DNA of 64,000 bases from Blastomussa wellsi (GCA_947652115.1 OX393561.1:32973881-33037880), one strand, 5' to 3'. Shown: positions 1-14,500, counted from the first letter of the stretch. The notes: generated by a model not told the origin, from the sequence alone. Numbers and translations are program-made.

Positions 1-9
1 ACATGAGAG

Positions 10-420
10 ACTGTTTCATTGGGATATCCAAACACCAAGTAGCCTGCCATGCAGACATCCTTTGGGCTTCGTCACTCGTTCTCTCCCTGCGGACATCTGC
101 TGCATCGAACATCCACTTCCGTTCACAGGCCATTTAATCCAATTAAAGAAAACAATCAGTATTGACTCATTGCATGACAGCTATCCTATCACGTGCTGTG
201 AATCATTTTCCCAAAACTGGAAAGTTACCTCTGATTGGTTCGTAGCCGTGAACGGAAGTGGACATTCGATTCAGCAGACTTCTGTGGGGAAGGAACAAGT
301 GATGAAGCCCAAAGTACGTCTGCGTGGGAGGCTAAACACTAAGAAGAGAGTTGAAAATACTATGTGCAGCAGACTATTGTTAACGAACTTTGGCGTGTTT
401 GGATAGCAGATGAAACACTT
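10..420. mobile_element. Possible MITE with imperfect ~25-bp terminal inverted repeats
   Basis: The left end tttcattgggatatccaaac (about 15-34) is close to the reverse complement of the right end gtttggatagcagatgaaac (about 397-416). There is no clear target-site duplication, so the call is weak. Confidence 0.35.
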
Positions 421-625
421 TTTTGAGTGTTTAATATAAATTATCTTCTCAATTGAATCAAAAACTAAGGAGTAAACAGCGAAATAAAATTGTCAAAATC
501 TATGCTAATTAAGATCGGGTGTCCAAACCTCCTTCACGGTTATGATTTCTTTGTTTTAATTCAATGAATTGTTAATGAGTTTGAGAATGGTAGCTTTCAG
601 ATGAAACTGCTGAAAACTTACTTCC

Positions 626-800
626 TTACTTTGGCCCATTGCTCCTCCCAGAGCATAGGCCACCAACAATATTTCTCCATTCTCCTCTGTCCTGAGCTAT
701 CCTTTCAAGTTGTTCCCATGTGTGGCCAGTTCTTTTAACGTCCTTTTCCAACTCCTGCCGCCAGGTGTTTCATGGTCTCCCTCACTTTCTTCTGATGTTC
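626..800 (-). pseudogene. Degenerate LINE ORF2 C-terminal end
   Basis: Reading the minus strand from about 780 down to a stop at 626-628 gives GRP-stop-NTWR, then QELEKDVKRTGHTWEQLERI, then DRGEWRNIV. The WRxELEKDLKxxGxTWxxLxxIAxDRxxWRxxV pattern is the usual carboxy end of many endonuclease-reverse transcriptase retrotransposons. One in-frame stop is present, so it is dead. Confidence 0.7.
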
Positions 801-1773
801 CATGTTCCAAGAAGGGTAGTCAGTGTTGCGGCTTACTTTCAGCTTTCCCTGCAACCCGTCATGCACCTTCGGGAAAACTTAGCATCTATTTAATGTCTGT
901 TGTAGCAGTTGGATAACAGCTCTTGTGGATGGCATTTTAAAGGAAGCTTACATGTACCTTTATTTTTAAGCGAAATTATTCTTCATGAAGGATAAAGACT
1001 TTGAAGAGGCAAAGAATCCACATTGGCTGGAATTGGCTGGAATCCACATGAATTGTTTCGACTTGAAACAAAATTGATTTCCAGAACACCAGTTCAAACC
1101 ATTTACAAGCTGCTAAAAGTTTATAGCCTGCTGGTGGCTAGCCTTTTCATTCTGGTCAACAGCACTCAATGTTCAGTTGCATTTTTGCAATTTCTGATCT
1201 TGTGAATTCTTGGACAATCAAATAAGAAGGCAGCTTTCAGACCAAATTGTGACACGACCCACTTTCAGGGTTATGGTAAAGGTTCCCAAAGACATTTACA
1301 CCTGTACACTGCTCATAGTCTAATCTTCTGTTATCAAGAGAAGTGTTGTTTTCTGCTGGCCGAGGCATGAATAAAGCGGAAAATGTTTTTCTCACATGCA
1401 ACTGGGAGTCTGGGTGCTAGTGTGCAGGGGGTCTAGGTCACATGGTTTTCTGAAGTGCTCAGTTTTTCTTGTTGCCGTTCGTCTTGTCTGATCCCTGCCC
1501 AGCCACCCAAATAAGGCTTTTTGGGTCACTAGGCTCAATTTGCTTGTGAGCTTGTTTGTATGAGCTTTTTCTCAAGTAACATTTGTTTCATATTGTTTGC
1601 CAATAATACATGTAATGTATTTTTTTACAATCTTAAGTGGTTAATAAAGGGCAAGTTGCTTTGTTCGGCTTGGCATGGCTACCAGTTGTGTGTGAGAAAT
1701 AAACAATGAATTAACCATTATTCAAATTTTGGATGTGTCATAATCAAAGAAATATGAAATATGTACTTAACAG

Positions 1774-1871
1774 GTTCAGTCTGGATTCCAGCACTGGTGT
1801 TTTAACAAGTGCAAATAACCTGGCAAGTAGGGACAAAAAGTACCAACTGCGAGTTCAGGCATCAGATAGAG
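1774..1871 (+). CDS. Gene A exon a1 (mid-EC repeat, first visible exon)
   Basis: The exon follows acceptor ttaacag and precedes donor gtatgt. It reads FSLDSSTGVLTSANN ... YQLRVQASDR, the second half of an EC repeat. It leaves in phase 1, and its last G joins CA of the next exon to give Ala. It is too short to stand out as an ORF. Confidence 0.85.
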
Positions 1872-4800
1872 GTATGTATTATCTTGCTTAAAGCTGTTTT
1901 TATTAGTATTAATAATACCACACAAGTGATTACATGTACCCGGTAGTGCTTTTCACTTGTTCTGATTGGTGAACTCTGAGCTGTTCCCAAGAATACAACA
2001 ATCACGAAAGCAAGCCAGGGTTTGATTGATGTCCATTTTTTGTCTTCTCACCGACCAATTACAACATGGTTTACAAGAGCTCAAACGTCCCAATGCGAGC
2101 ACTAGACAAAACTCCAAAGAAATTGTCTACATGTAGATCAGAAGAATTTTGCTTTTTGTGCAAAGAAACATTTTTGGCTTCAAAAGAAAAGATTTGAGTA
2201 TTGGGAATAAGTACTGTGGACATTGCAGCTTTGCTGTCTGCAGGACAAAAATACTACAAATTATAATTTGAAAGATTTTAAATTCGATAATTCAGTATGC
2301 CTTAATTAAACGACTGGCCAAAGAAGAAGGAAGATTGTCAGAAGCTAAACAGAGCTTGAAATTTAGAGAGACCGGCGTTTGCAGAATTGCACAACCAACA
2401 TGTCTTCGCTCCAAGGCCAGAACACTACTTTTCCTAGACCTTCTGTGTTTTGTTTTGGAGATTTCAGCTTGATACCAGTATAGGTAGAATGTAAAATTTT
2501 GTGCTTGACGCTGATGTCCATCCCTGACTGCATTTTTAGTACCGGGTATTTTCAGTTTAACCAGTATAGTGGTTTAATTCAAGGGGCGTTCAGAGGCTGT
2601 GGTGGCCTAAATTTGACCTCAACCCTGAAGAAACCCGCTCAAGACCATTTTTCGCCATCTGTCATCTTAGCCACAATTCGGGCGATCCATACTCTATGGA
2701 ATACTGGCTATTTTCCACTTCTTTCCTCCTCTCTTCGGTATTCACTTAGTTTAGACTGATAGCACTTACACCGAACAAGTAAAGGCAACTTGATCTTTGA
2801 GGTGGTGAGACAACAATGAGAATGTTTTTCTCACGTTCAGGCTGCAACTATGAAAACAGTTCAGGTAATCCTTGAAATATCAAAGATTTTCCAAATCCGC
2901 TTGGCAAATTAATGAAAAATAATTTTCATCTAGAACAAGATGTTATTGAGCTTTGGTATCTTAAAATTTAATCTCAAGCAGATTTCCCCAAATGCTGACT
3001 CCACACTGGAGTCTATGTCTTCTGCCGTGTTGTTTACCCACCTACTCATTTGCACCATGCACAACTCACATGTTCAGTTCTAGAGTTTTATGAGGTTAAT
3101 TTTGATTGGTGAAAAAGCTTGACGTCATGGAAATCAAACCCTGGTTTGCTTTCACGGACAATATTTTCCAGTGGCATGAAATAAAAGCCGGAAATCCGTC
3201 TTTGTTAGCAGACTACATATGAAGCAAGACATCTATGAAATTCCTCAATGAAAGAACCGCTAATAAACAGGCAGAAGATACCATGTTTACACCAAGATTT
3301 TCAGTGATATTATTATACAAATTTTGTTTGAATCTTGTCAGTAAAATGGAGATGTCAATCAAACCTGTCAACCACCTCCTGGATATGACCAATCAGAGCT
3401 TGCACTAGAATCTTTGTCAGCAGGCTCCAATGCCCGGCCACCCCCGACCCACCCCTGTTTAGCCAGGGCCTGCTTGCAGGTGCTACCTAGTATGTAGATG
3501 ACCATCCTTGTCAAGAACTGTCACGAACAGTCACGTGTTATTCGCAATCGAATATGTTATGTAACGATTAGTCACGCGCTTCTAGTTTTGTTTGTACAGA
3601 TCGTATTTTATTACAGCTTGATTGACCAGTTTTAGATTATGATCAAATTACTTGTATATATTTGTCTACGCGTACAATTCAATTCAATTCATCTCGATAG
3701 TTTAATAAACGAATCCAAAGAGTGGAAGTGTAGTTTTACGAGTTATTAACAATCCTAAATCCTTGTCGTTCCCTTGTTTGGCCCGCTGATTGAGCTTGAA
3801 GGATCATTCTTCTACGGTTTTATATAAACGAATAAATGTGTCATCGAAGAGACAAGGAAAAGAAGGATCGACACTTAGCAGTTCAATAATATCCTGGAGT
3901 TTTCCACCCTGACAATAACCTCTTGTTATGTTCAACGGACAATTAACAGATCTATGTGACGACAATTATCTGTCAAGTGGACCGATTTGTCGTCACTCCA
4001 AAACCACAATACAGCACCCTTGCAATTTCCACATAACTTACCATAAAGAAGAAACTCAAGCAGGTACAAACCATGGGAAGCAGCAAACAATAAATTTATA
4101 GCAAACTGCTTGGAGTTTATGCTGCCAATCAGGGCTGAAAATAATTTCCGAAGAGTCGCCGGTCACAATGGCCGGCCAAGTAAGTTTTAGCTCGGTCACA
4201 CCTCGTTTCTGGTTGGACAAATAAAAATTGTACTCTGCAATTCTTCCCTAGTAGTCTAAAGTTAGGTCCCTTACAAAAACAACATTGCTGCAACATTGCC
4301 GTGAACAGTAGAACTGTTACATTGCAATATTCAGGACGTGGGGTCCGGTGTTGACATCAATAATTACTGTAAATATTCTACACTGCTATCACATTAAGCT
4401 GAAAAGTAAAGCGATAATGCGGTGAGCAGACAAAAGGAAAAAACTTGCCGAAAATGTGACTTAAAATTTACTATAGAAGGTGGGCAAATGAAATGAACTT
4501 GAAAACTGGATGGAAAGTGATAAAGGACCATAAAGTATTTTCAAATTTCAAGCTGTGAAATCGTGTCGTGAATTAATTTTATTACAGCCCATTGCAATTC
4601 TCATGACATGGCAGCTACAATTTTTCGTGAAATATTTAGTCTTTTCCATAACCTTTTTGTCCTGTTTATTTCATGGAGAGGCACAAATGTTGATTACAGT
4701 GAATGGATTACAACTGTTTTGGGGTCACTTAAGAGGAATGTTGCCTTCATCCATATGTGAAATCTTTCAGTTGAATATGGAATAGCGGTGGATTTCTTTA

Positions 4801-7800
4801 GTACCTTTTAAAAACATTGCCAACATGCTAAAGTTAATGGCTGGGTGGCGACTAACCTTGAAAGTTTTGTCTCCAGCATCCGCTTTTAGTTGAACGTATT
4901 GAATTCTAACCTGCGATCAGACATTGAATATTTTTCACAGTTGGAGAAAGGAAAAATAATAATGCCTGACACATTTATTTGATGTGTCGTCTCTAACAAG
5001 CCCAGAATCTGTACTTTTTTCCTGATTGGTCATGAAACAATAGACAATATTAGGCTGTGTCGTGATCATGGGTACTTGAGTGGAAGTGCAACTTCCAGTC
5101 TAAAAATATCACAACCAGACCAATTCTTAATTATCTCCGTTGAGCTGGATAATACAGCTGTCGTTGCTCGCGGCAGGAGCAAAGAAAGACAAGTGTATTT
5201 AACGTTGTTTACGAGATTGGGATGTATTCACAGGCTAGAGCTCATGGATGTGCAGCTTATACTAGCTTTAAATACATCTTTCGAAGGTTTTGTCCACAGA
5301 TTAGCTCAGAGATGTGCAAATACATTGTAATTTGTCAGGATTAAAAACAGACGTGACAAGACTTCAGGCGTCAAAAAGCATTTTCCTATAAATAAACTAT
5401 TTGCCTGGATATTTTCTCCCAGTACATGTCTAGCTCATTCGAAAGAGATGTTAAGCTTACAATTTGACCAAACACAAGCTGACTTGTAACATTTACCTTC
5501 ATGTATAATGCATGAATGAAACCGCAGACAATCAAATTTTCGCCAACAAAGAGCACTGCTTATCTGATGGCATCTCTGACCTTCTTGTTGGCAGATGACT
5601 GCTCAAATAAATATATCACGACAGGCGTTCTTATTTTTTCCTTTCTTTTTCTGCAAAAGAATAACAACTGATTGCAGGTTAGTAAAATTCTAACAACTGA
5701 TGTGATATTTTTTGAATTCTTTTCAAGCACAAAACAACCTGGATGTTAAAAGAAGCTCTGTTGTTGTCTTTGTGACTGTCTACAAACCTGGAACAACATT
5801 CATTCAATTTGATCCAACAAGCTATTCTAAAACCATCCCAGAAGATGCCGGGACAAACTCACCTGTTTTCGGTGTGTCTGCCAAGGGTCCAAGTGATATA
5901 TCGTATTCCATTGTTGGTGGAAATATAAATTCAGAATTTAAAATTTCCCGTACAAGTGGACTTGTTAGTGTTGCTGGTTCTCTTGATCGCGAATCACAAG
6001 CAACCTACAAGTTGGTTATCCGTGCAGAGAAGGGTATACTTGCAGAGGAGGTCACTACTACTATTAACATTGGCGACATAAATGATAACACTCCTAGGAT
6101 AACTTTCTTGGAAGCAGAACCTAAAAGCATTGCAGTTGAAGACTATTCACCAAAGGGAACTTATGTGATAAAAGTAAGTTATACATGTAATTCTAGTAAG
6201 TGAATGTATAGTTACAATGGTTTATAATTGCAAACATGAATATTTTTTTAGAGAAGAATGCACTATTGGGACGGTTTGGTGTGGGTTTCCTGCTAAACCA
6301 CTAACAGATAAATGCGCTATAGTGTAAACTTTTATAGGCAATTAATAAATTAATATCATTTAGGGTCGTCACACAACGCTCCTCCCCACTAACGGCTGCT
6401 TCAACCCGGTCCACATTCCTTTCTGTGCATTAGCCAATCACAACTTGGATCACATATTCCTGAGCCAGTTGCGCCAAGACTAATTGTCCAATCACAACTT
6501 GAGTTTTATTGGCGACTCATTCATGACTAGCCGCGCTTTCCCCCAAACTAGTCAAATTGAATGACGGTTGCTTAGTTCAAATTCCTGTTTTATTTCGCCT
6601 TTGGCCTGTTGTCTTCTGGTGAATCATATTTGTCTTAAAACTGCTCAGTACACACAGTTTTAGAAAAGAAAAGTCCTCTACTTCTGTTTGAAGATATGAC
6701 TAAACATTGACCACCGACAACGGAGAAATGAAACTTCCAATAGCGTTTTCGCTTTTTGTGACATTTCGTAGCAAATTGGATTCCTTTCCACATCTTGGAT
6801 GTGGTGTTATTGTTGCATCTGGTGTTAGCAGTGCTCTGGGTTGCATTGAATACCTCTTCAATTTCTTGCTTTAGTTGTTTCAGAAAATCTGATGCTTGAT
6901 GAAATTTTATCAATTGCTGGTAGCATTTGTCTCAAGCTCTACAGACGATAGCGAAGTTCGAATTACATGTATTTCAGCAATGTTGAGTGAACCTTTCCCA
7001 AAATTGAAAATTTTTATTGAAGTACCTGACTAGTTTTCTCAGAGTTTATATGTGCACAGGAAATCTTTGTTTGGTTTTAGCGATAATAATAAGTAATGCG
7101 TGATTGGTGTATCTGTAATTATTGTGCGAAGTCTAACCAGCGGGAAAGGAATGTGGTTTGGGTTTAAGAAGCTGTTAGTGGGGAGGGGCGTTACGTGACG
7201 AACCTAATAACGGCTGTGAAGGAGGCTTTGATCAACTTTTTTTTTCTTTTCGAGTGATTTGAACAATATGTTGCTCAATAATAAATTGATATCCTTGTAT
7301 ATAAAGAAAATTTTAAGTGGTTTTAACAGAATGGCGGCAACGGAAAAATAATGTACTATTCTGTGACGATTTGGTAATTAAATTAGTTCTTGTTTATCAC
7401 TTCAAAGAAAAATTGCTTTTTGAATGAAACAAAATTTTTTCTCTTTCAATTTTTACATCAGATATTTAACGTTCTACCGGTTATTTCCGGTCTTAAAAAA
7501 GAGAAACACATCTTTTAATATGTTTTCGAGAATCAAAAGTATCATGTTACATACGTTTGCGAGAGAAAAACAAAAGCACCAAGTTACAAACGTTTGCAGG
7601 AAACAAACAAAAGTATCAAGTTACAAACGTTGACAATCACGTTTGCTGACATCCTCGTCCCCAGGGCCACGTGTTTTCTTTTAACCACGTGACCCAAGGA
7701 AAGGAGGGCTCTGGGAACGAGAATGGTTTGCTGCTTGAATGCCTTATTGCAATTAAAATAAACTAAGATTGATGTCAAAACCAAGCTGAAAATTAAAAAG

Positions 7801-8502
7801 CTGTCTTGACTAAAGCTTCTGAGAAACGATTTTTATCTTGCCGTGGAAGACGTCACTGTAGCATCAGGAGTAAGATAAATATACTTGAAATTGTGTTGTT
7901 GAGAAAGTGGCGGCTTTTCGTTCTTGTGTCCAGAATGAAAGACAAGTGCATATATACACTGCTTACATCATGAAAAGCCCTCTAGTCTATACCCTAAACA
8001 AAACATATTACACTTGGAAATCAAAGTTGTGTATTGGGCATTAAAAAAAATATTTAAGAAAGTCGAGTAAAAAAGTAAGCAAAATATCTAAAGTTTCTGC
8101 CTGCTCATATTTGGCAAAGCAAATAGTATAATTATAACTGAAGTCACTACAGGCTGGGAGTGGGCGGGGGATAGGAGGCCTGCAGGACTGCTCTCACCTA
8201 TGTAGATGACCATCCTAAAGGCCGTGGCAAATGAAGAAACGTTACAGACAGAAATGTTTCCCTGCCTGCCGTCTGCGCAACAGAAACATATTGTAATATA
8301 ATTTGGTTTTATCAACTGCATTGATAATGTCAATTGGCCACCGTAAAGAGATTCAAGAGCTGACGTTTCGAGCGTTAGCCCTTCGTCAGAGCGATTCGCT
8401 CCGACGAAGGGCTAACGTTCGAAACGTCAGCTCTTGAATCTCTTTACGGTGGCCAATTGACATTATCAATGCAGTTGATAAAACCAAATTATATTGTTAT
8501 AC

Positions 8503-8546
<44 letters not shown>

Positions 8547-11500
8547 CCCCCCCCAGAAACATATTGTGTTTGCAAAAACTGTTTCCCAGTTTGCTCAAAA
8601 GGAGCAACAATGTGTCCTCGTTTGCCACGGCATGTTAAGTTGTAGATAACACTCTGCACTATCTGAGAACATCTCACTAGTTTGGACTCAATGCTAGTGT
8701 CATCCTTTCCTAGAATTTTTGAGTTGTGGCTCTTGATGATGTTTGCCACATTTACCATACAACTGTAGCTGACCTTCATGTGGGACTTGGGGAAATGGAC
8801 ATAGATACTTATTTGCAGTGAAAGATTTATTGATAGCAGCATCATTCAGATGTAAAGGAAGGGGTTCTCAAAGGCCAACATTAAAAGAAATGTATGAAGC
8901 TAGAATTCCCTTTTATGGAGGAGATATGGTAATTTATAGAACTACACAGTGATAAAGTTTTGTGATCCACAATCAACTATTTGAATCCCGGTTCCAGGTA
9001 ACTGCTATTGATCGTGATGCTGGTGATAATGGGGTAGTTAAATACAGCATCACCACCCAGTCAACACCATTTGAAATAAACCAGAATACAGGTGTCATAA
9101 CTACCACACAGGAAATAAGGTAACACTGAACATGTTTAGTTTAACATCTTGGTTAAAGATTTTTAATAAAGAAGTTGTGTGAAAGCTTTGTAATATACTG
9201 CAAAAAAAAAAACACAACAGAAACTGAATTTAAAGAGGAGAGAAAATGTTGAAAGACGAGGGATGCAAAGGGGGTATTTTCTTCATTTCCTATAGGCTCT
9301 TTTTGTTAGGCACAATGCTATTGGGAGTTCTCCTTTGAGAAAGGGTCTAGGGGCATCTTTTGCCATAGACCAATCAAATCACGCTTGAGTCAAGTCTTTA
9401 GGCAAATATCAAAGTCTCTGCTGCTTTGCTGATTGCTACATGGATATTTATATTTTTCCAAAGTCCAGAGCAAATTGAACATCAAGTATAAGAGGATCAT
9501 GTTTAAATACATCAAACAACAACAACAACATTGTTTATTACTTAAGAATTAGGTCTTAATCTCCTGGCTCTGCAGGTAGCAATGCTAATCGAGGAGGGCC
9601 AGGATAATCAGTGAAAAAAAAGAAAGAAAAAGAAAATAGACACTAAAAATTTACAAACCAAAAAGCAAATAAGTGATAATTAAATAGGAAAACAGAATAC
9701 AAGGCAGCTACGAGTCCTGATGCTTTTGCTACATGGGGTGCAGGTCTAGTCGCCAACAACAGATACTACAAAAATCCTCCCATTTTATGAACTGGGTTAG
9801 TGCTAAATTGAATCATAATCATCATTATCACTAGAAAAACTGTTGTCTCCACAGTTTTGAACAGAGAGTAGCTTGGTCAATTGCAAAACAATGCATTCAT
9901 TGCCAGTCTGTCTGTTTAAAAAGAAAAAATTCCATGTTCCTTTCTACTTTTTTGCAAATAGGGGAACTGTAAGACTGACATGGGACATTGCTGTTCAAGC
10001 AACTGATGGAAAAGGTCGCAGTAGCCCAGTCTATAGGCTCAAAATCTACATAACAGAAGGCGTGCAAGCGCCACAGTTGCAGCCAACCATTTCAGTGTCA
10101 CTTGATGAAAACAAGGCTGTTGGCTTCACTGTCAAAGATATTTCACCCTCATCAAAGAGTTCCAGCTACAAGTACAATATAATTGGTGGAAACACCGATG
10201 ATGCATTTTGCATTAATAATGCTGGTGTTATTAGTGTGGCTAAACCATTGGACCGGGAAAAAATATCCTCCTATGCATTGAAGGTGTCTGTTTCTGTTGG
10301 AAATAAAATCAGCAACACAACAGTAGATGTGACAATTAGGGACAAAAATGATGATGCTCCCAAGTTCACAAAACCTGTCTACTCTTTTGATGTGAGCGAA
10401 GACAGAGGTTAGTCACTACTTTTTAACTGTTTGTGAAAGGTGGTCTAATGCAGGGATGTAGCTAAGAAATTGCAAAGCCAGCTCACAAACAAGCTCAGCC
10501 GGCTTTTCTCACCATTGCACCTGCAAAATTTCTTTTGAGTCTTTGCTTTTTTGTGACATTTAAGCCAGTGATAAGCTTTCTTTCAGCCGTCGAATTTAGC
10601 CGGTAGCCGGCCCTTAGCTACATCCCGGCTAATGGTTAGTGTGCTAGACTCCAGATTGAGCAGTCCAGGGTCATGGCTCATTTTGTTGTGTTGTTGGACA
10701 GGATGCATTTCTCATGCTGTGCCTCTCTCCACCCAGGTGTATAAATGGACACATGTACAAGCAAATTAAATTAACACTGGAGCTAGAGGTTAACTCTGCA
10801 TTGGACTAGGATCAATCTGGATGTTGTGGGGGGGACAGTAGAATAGCCCAATTGTGATTTAGTCAAATTAAGCCTAAAACAATAGACCTCGGCATGAGGC
10901 TCTGGGGAATAATAACAATAATATTTTAAGAGAAGGCCTCCATTCACCTCAAGGTGGTTTTCAGAAGGGTCCTGTAAAAAAGATAAAAGTCTAAACATAC
11001 ACACACAACAAGCTAAGTTTTAAAACTGCAACCAACTAAAGTTAAAAGGTACAACTAGCTAAAGTTAAAAATGATTTAGTAAAAAATGTTTTAATGTTTG
11101 TTTGAAAATTGTTTCGGGCATAAGTCGTCTTATGTTCATTTGGCAGTAAGGCCCAATTGTTTATTGCCTTGAAATGTGTCATCCCGTTTTTGGCTTGCTA
11201 ACTTTGGGCATAAACTTTAGGATTTGTGGGGCCTATTCCCCAGAGTCTCTTAATGATGTCTGTTGTTTTTAGGCTGAATTTTAAAATATAGACATTGGGC
11301 TGCAGTTGCTCTTGTACATCACAGTACAAAAAATTACCTTTTTTGAAACCAGCAATTTCATTCATAACTCCTTGGTTTCCGTTTAATGGAAACGTCCAAT
11401 AGTTTCTTAAAAATATTTTTTTCGCTAGAATAAACCTTAACACCAATTTGAAACGCATTGCTCCTTTTTACCAAATTCTGACTATTTATAGCATTCAAAA

Positions 11501-14500
11501 GTTACAATAAACTGTGCATCATTTGTTCCACGACCGAGTCAAAAGGCGTGTGGGTCTATTCCCGATTTGACATCACAAACTGATTTGTATGCATGTTTAC
11601 AAAGACTTTGATGCGATGCAAATCATTTTGTGAAGTCAAATCAGGAATAGACCCACGCCCCTTCTGACTCGGTTGTGGAACAAATGATGCACAGTTTTTA
11701 TTAAAATTTGAATGCTATAAATGCCTGAATTTGTTAAAAAGGAGAAACGAAAGGTGCAATGCATTTTAAACTGGTGCAAAGGTATATTTTAGCAAAAATT
11801 ATTTTGGTGTGAGGTGCACTTTAACAACATTGTCATGTCTATACTCTGATCGATCATACATATATGATTCGCAGCTCCTGATGAAGAAGTAGGGAAAGTG
11901 TCAGCAACAGACAGAGACTCTGGTTCTAATGGAGAAGTGAGATACGATTTGCTTTATACAGTAGATGTGAACTCAAAGTTTAAAGTTGATCCAACTACTG
12001 GCTCCATTTCGTCATTAACAGAACTTGACTATGAGCAAATCAGACAGCACATTCTGTACATCCAAGCTTCAGATAAAGGAATTCCATCATCTACCAGTAA
12101 GTTAATTATCCTTAAAGGGGCATTGTCACGGTGATTTTGTAGTGTTTATGTCAATTCTGTGCTAAATTCATTGCTTAATACATTTACTCGTGCAAAAAAT
12201 GCTAATTCAGAATCGCGAAGAAGATATCAAATGAAAATTTAGCTGTAAGAGCAAACCATAATAGTCAGTTTCCTATTTTGTCAGGAGATGGCTTGAGAAT
12301 TAAAAAAAAAATGGGCAAATTTTTTTCAATTCTCAACCACTTCCATCCTTGTCGTCCGTAACGACAGAAGTCAGTAAAATTAATGGTTTCAATCCAGTAA
12401 TATAGTCTTAGGTAACCAAGCTAAACCATTATTTTTGGTTTTCCTTTGAACAAAGACAAGTTTTAGCTTTTCAAAATGATGCTAAAATGCCTCTTTAAAG
12501 GAGTTACTCCATGGGTTTTGCACTCTAAAAATCAATTTTTTTCAAACTCATCATTATTTTGTATTTCCCCTCCATCCTTAACCACCCTTGTTCCTTTTTG
12601 TTTAGTGTCACCTGTTTGGTGTTTTTTCGTTCTCAGTAAAGTATTATTTTCAGGTTTCCTATATTTTAAGTTTAATTTGGCTCATCGCAAAAAAAATGAG
12701 CAGTATCGATTGTACAAAAGGAGGGTGAGTTGTCTAGTGCCCAATTCCCTCTATGAGACACGTTTACATGGTAGTTGTACTCTGCAGTTTCAAGTCTTGG
12801 GTGTGTCTTGTGGAATAGAACCACCCTGATTCCCAGCAAGTACCTCTTGTAGAGGCATGTGACTAAATGCGGGAATCGATTCGAGATTCGAATTTTTTTA
12901 AACTTTGATTTCTTGTCTAATAAAGAGAAAAGGACAAGAGCACAGAGCAGAGTCGAACCCTGGTGACGCGGATCACGAGTGATCCACTTTACCACTAGTG
13001 TTACCCGTACTATTCTTGAGAACTAACCATAAACAGGCTAACCGCAGTGCTTAGTTGGCTAACCGGAGTGCTATAGGCTAAGCAGAGTGCTTAGTAGGCT
13101 AACCGCAGTGCTATAGTAGGCTAACCGCAGTGCCGCAATGCTCCGAGATGCTGTTTTCCTTTGTTTCTAAAGGAATCTTGGTACACAACCTTTCATATCG
13201 AAATGAACTTTACTCGCAGGCCGTTTGACATGAAAATCAAGCTCATTTCCATATGAAAGGTTGTGCACCAAGGCTAGTTTTGAAACAGAGGTAGAAGGCA
13301 ACTTGGAAATGGCTTATTTAGCCTGCGAGCAGGCTCTCGTGTTTGGGCCAGCTCAAGAGCGCGAGCGGCGAAGCCGCGAGACGAGCCTGCAGGAAAGCTA
13401 CTGAATTTCGAATTCCGCCCCTCGCGCCGTGATAATTAGGTGTCAAATCGTCACGCGCCAAGTGTCAAATAATCAACCAATAGAAATGAAGGAAATGTAA
13501 ACAAACATGACAACTTTCTGCACGTGGAGATCTTTAGAAAGTCGGATCTTCATGGATGGCGCGGGAACTCCAAAAAGGTTGTAAATAGAGCGAATGATTA
13601 TTGCTGTGTGTGCAAGTGATCATTTTATGTAAAGTACGGTACCGGGAAATCTGGTCGGAAATCCACGGAAAATTTATTTGAAGTCTCCAATGGGGAGGGA
13701 AGCCACGGCAATGTGGTGGCGGTGATGTGCCAAAACATTGGTCTTTCATTTCTTAAGTCACCAAGTTTATCGGAGCGTGTTTGCAATCCATGTGGACGTA
13801 AAATAAGAAACTTGTGCCGGCTTTTTAGTGAAATACAAGTTGCTACAAGCTGTGATGCAGCAAAGGCGAACAGTCCGTCTTTGACTTGATCCTGAATCAC
13901 GCTTGTCAACGGACAAATAACTAAAAGTACAATGTTCGTCTGGCTTCCTTCCTTGTGAAAATTTCATGTACTTGATTGCCGTGGAGAACAGCTGAAAGAT
14001 GAAACTTTTCCCGAAACCAGTCGGCATGACGGCAGAAACATCCCTTCAGTCAAGTAAACAGAGAACGGCCTCTTCTTGTTCAGGTTTCAGCTGCAGCAGA
14101 GGATCAGAATTGACCGAAAGCTCACTGGACGCGTCCTGAACTAACCTGCGATCAGGCAATTTTTTGAGACGTTTTCTTTTTTGAACTCCAAAGTCAGCTG
14201 TCAAAACCACTGCAGTTAACTGGCTTTCGTGGCTCGGATTTCCACCAGGAAAAAAATGTCTGCAGAATAATTCGTGGGACACGCAACGACTATATTTCAA
14301 AAACCTCCTCGCGTTTTAAAATAAATTTATTTGGAAGAAGGTTGAACTGGTGTTCGCGGGGTTATTTCAGTAAAACGAATTATTTCTGTAACAACATTCG
14401 AGTGGGTTTATAACGCGGGCGATTAATTTTTAATTTACCGGTAAACACCTTTGAAATTATTTGAAAAACCCGTTGGGCTAAACACCAAAACATCTCCACG

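Larger units (their letters stand above)
1..1773. other. Intron of gene A (left edge), repeats only
   Basis: No cadherin-like exon seen. It holds a possible inverted-repeat element (about 10-420) and a LINE 3'-end relic on the minus strand (626-800); the rest is unclassified. Confidence 0.5.
1872..5727. other. Gene A intron 1
   Basis: A 3.9-kb intron holding a solo LTR (3509-3751) inserted in an older dispersed repeat (about 3410-3770). No coding exon is recognisable in the rest. Confidence 0.6.

Noticed and set aside
62..406. Protein-coding gene in the first 400 bases
   Set aside because: The open frame lies in a likely transposon-derived intron segment and shows no cadherin or other known features.
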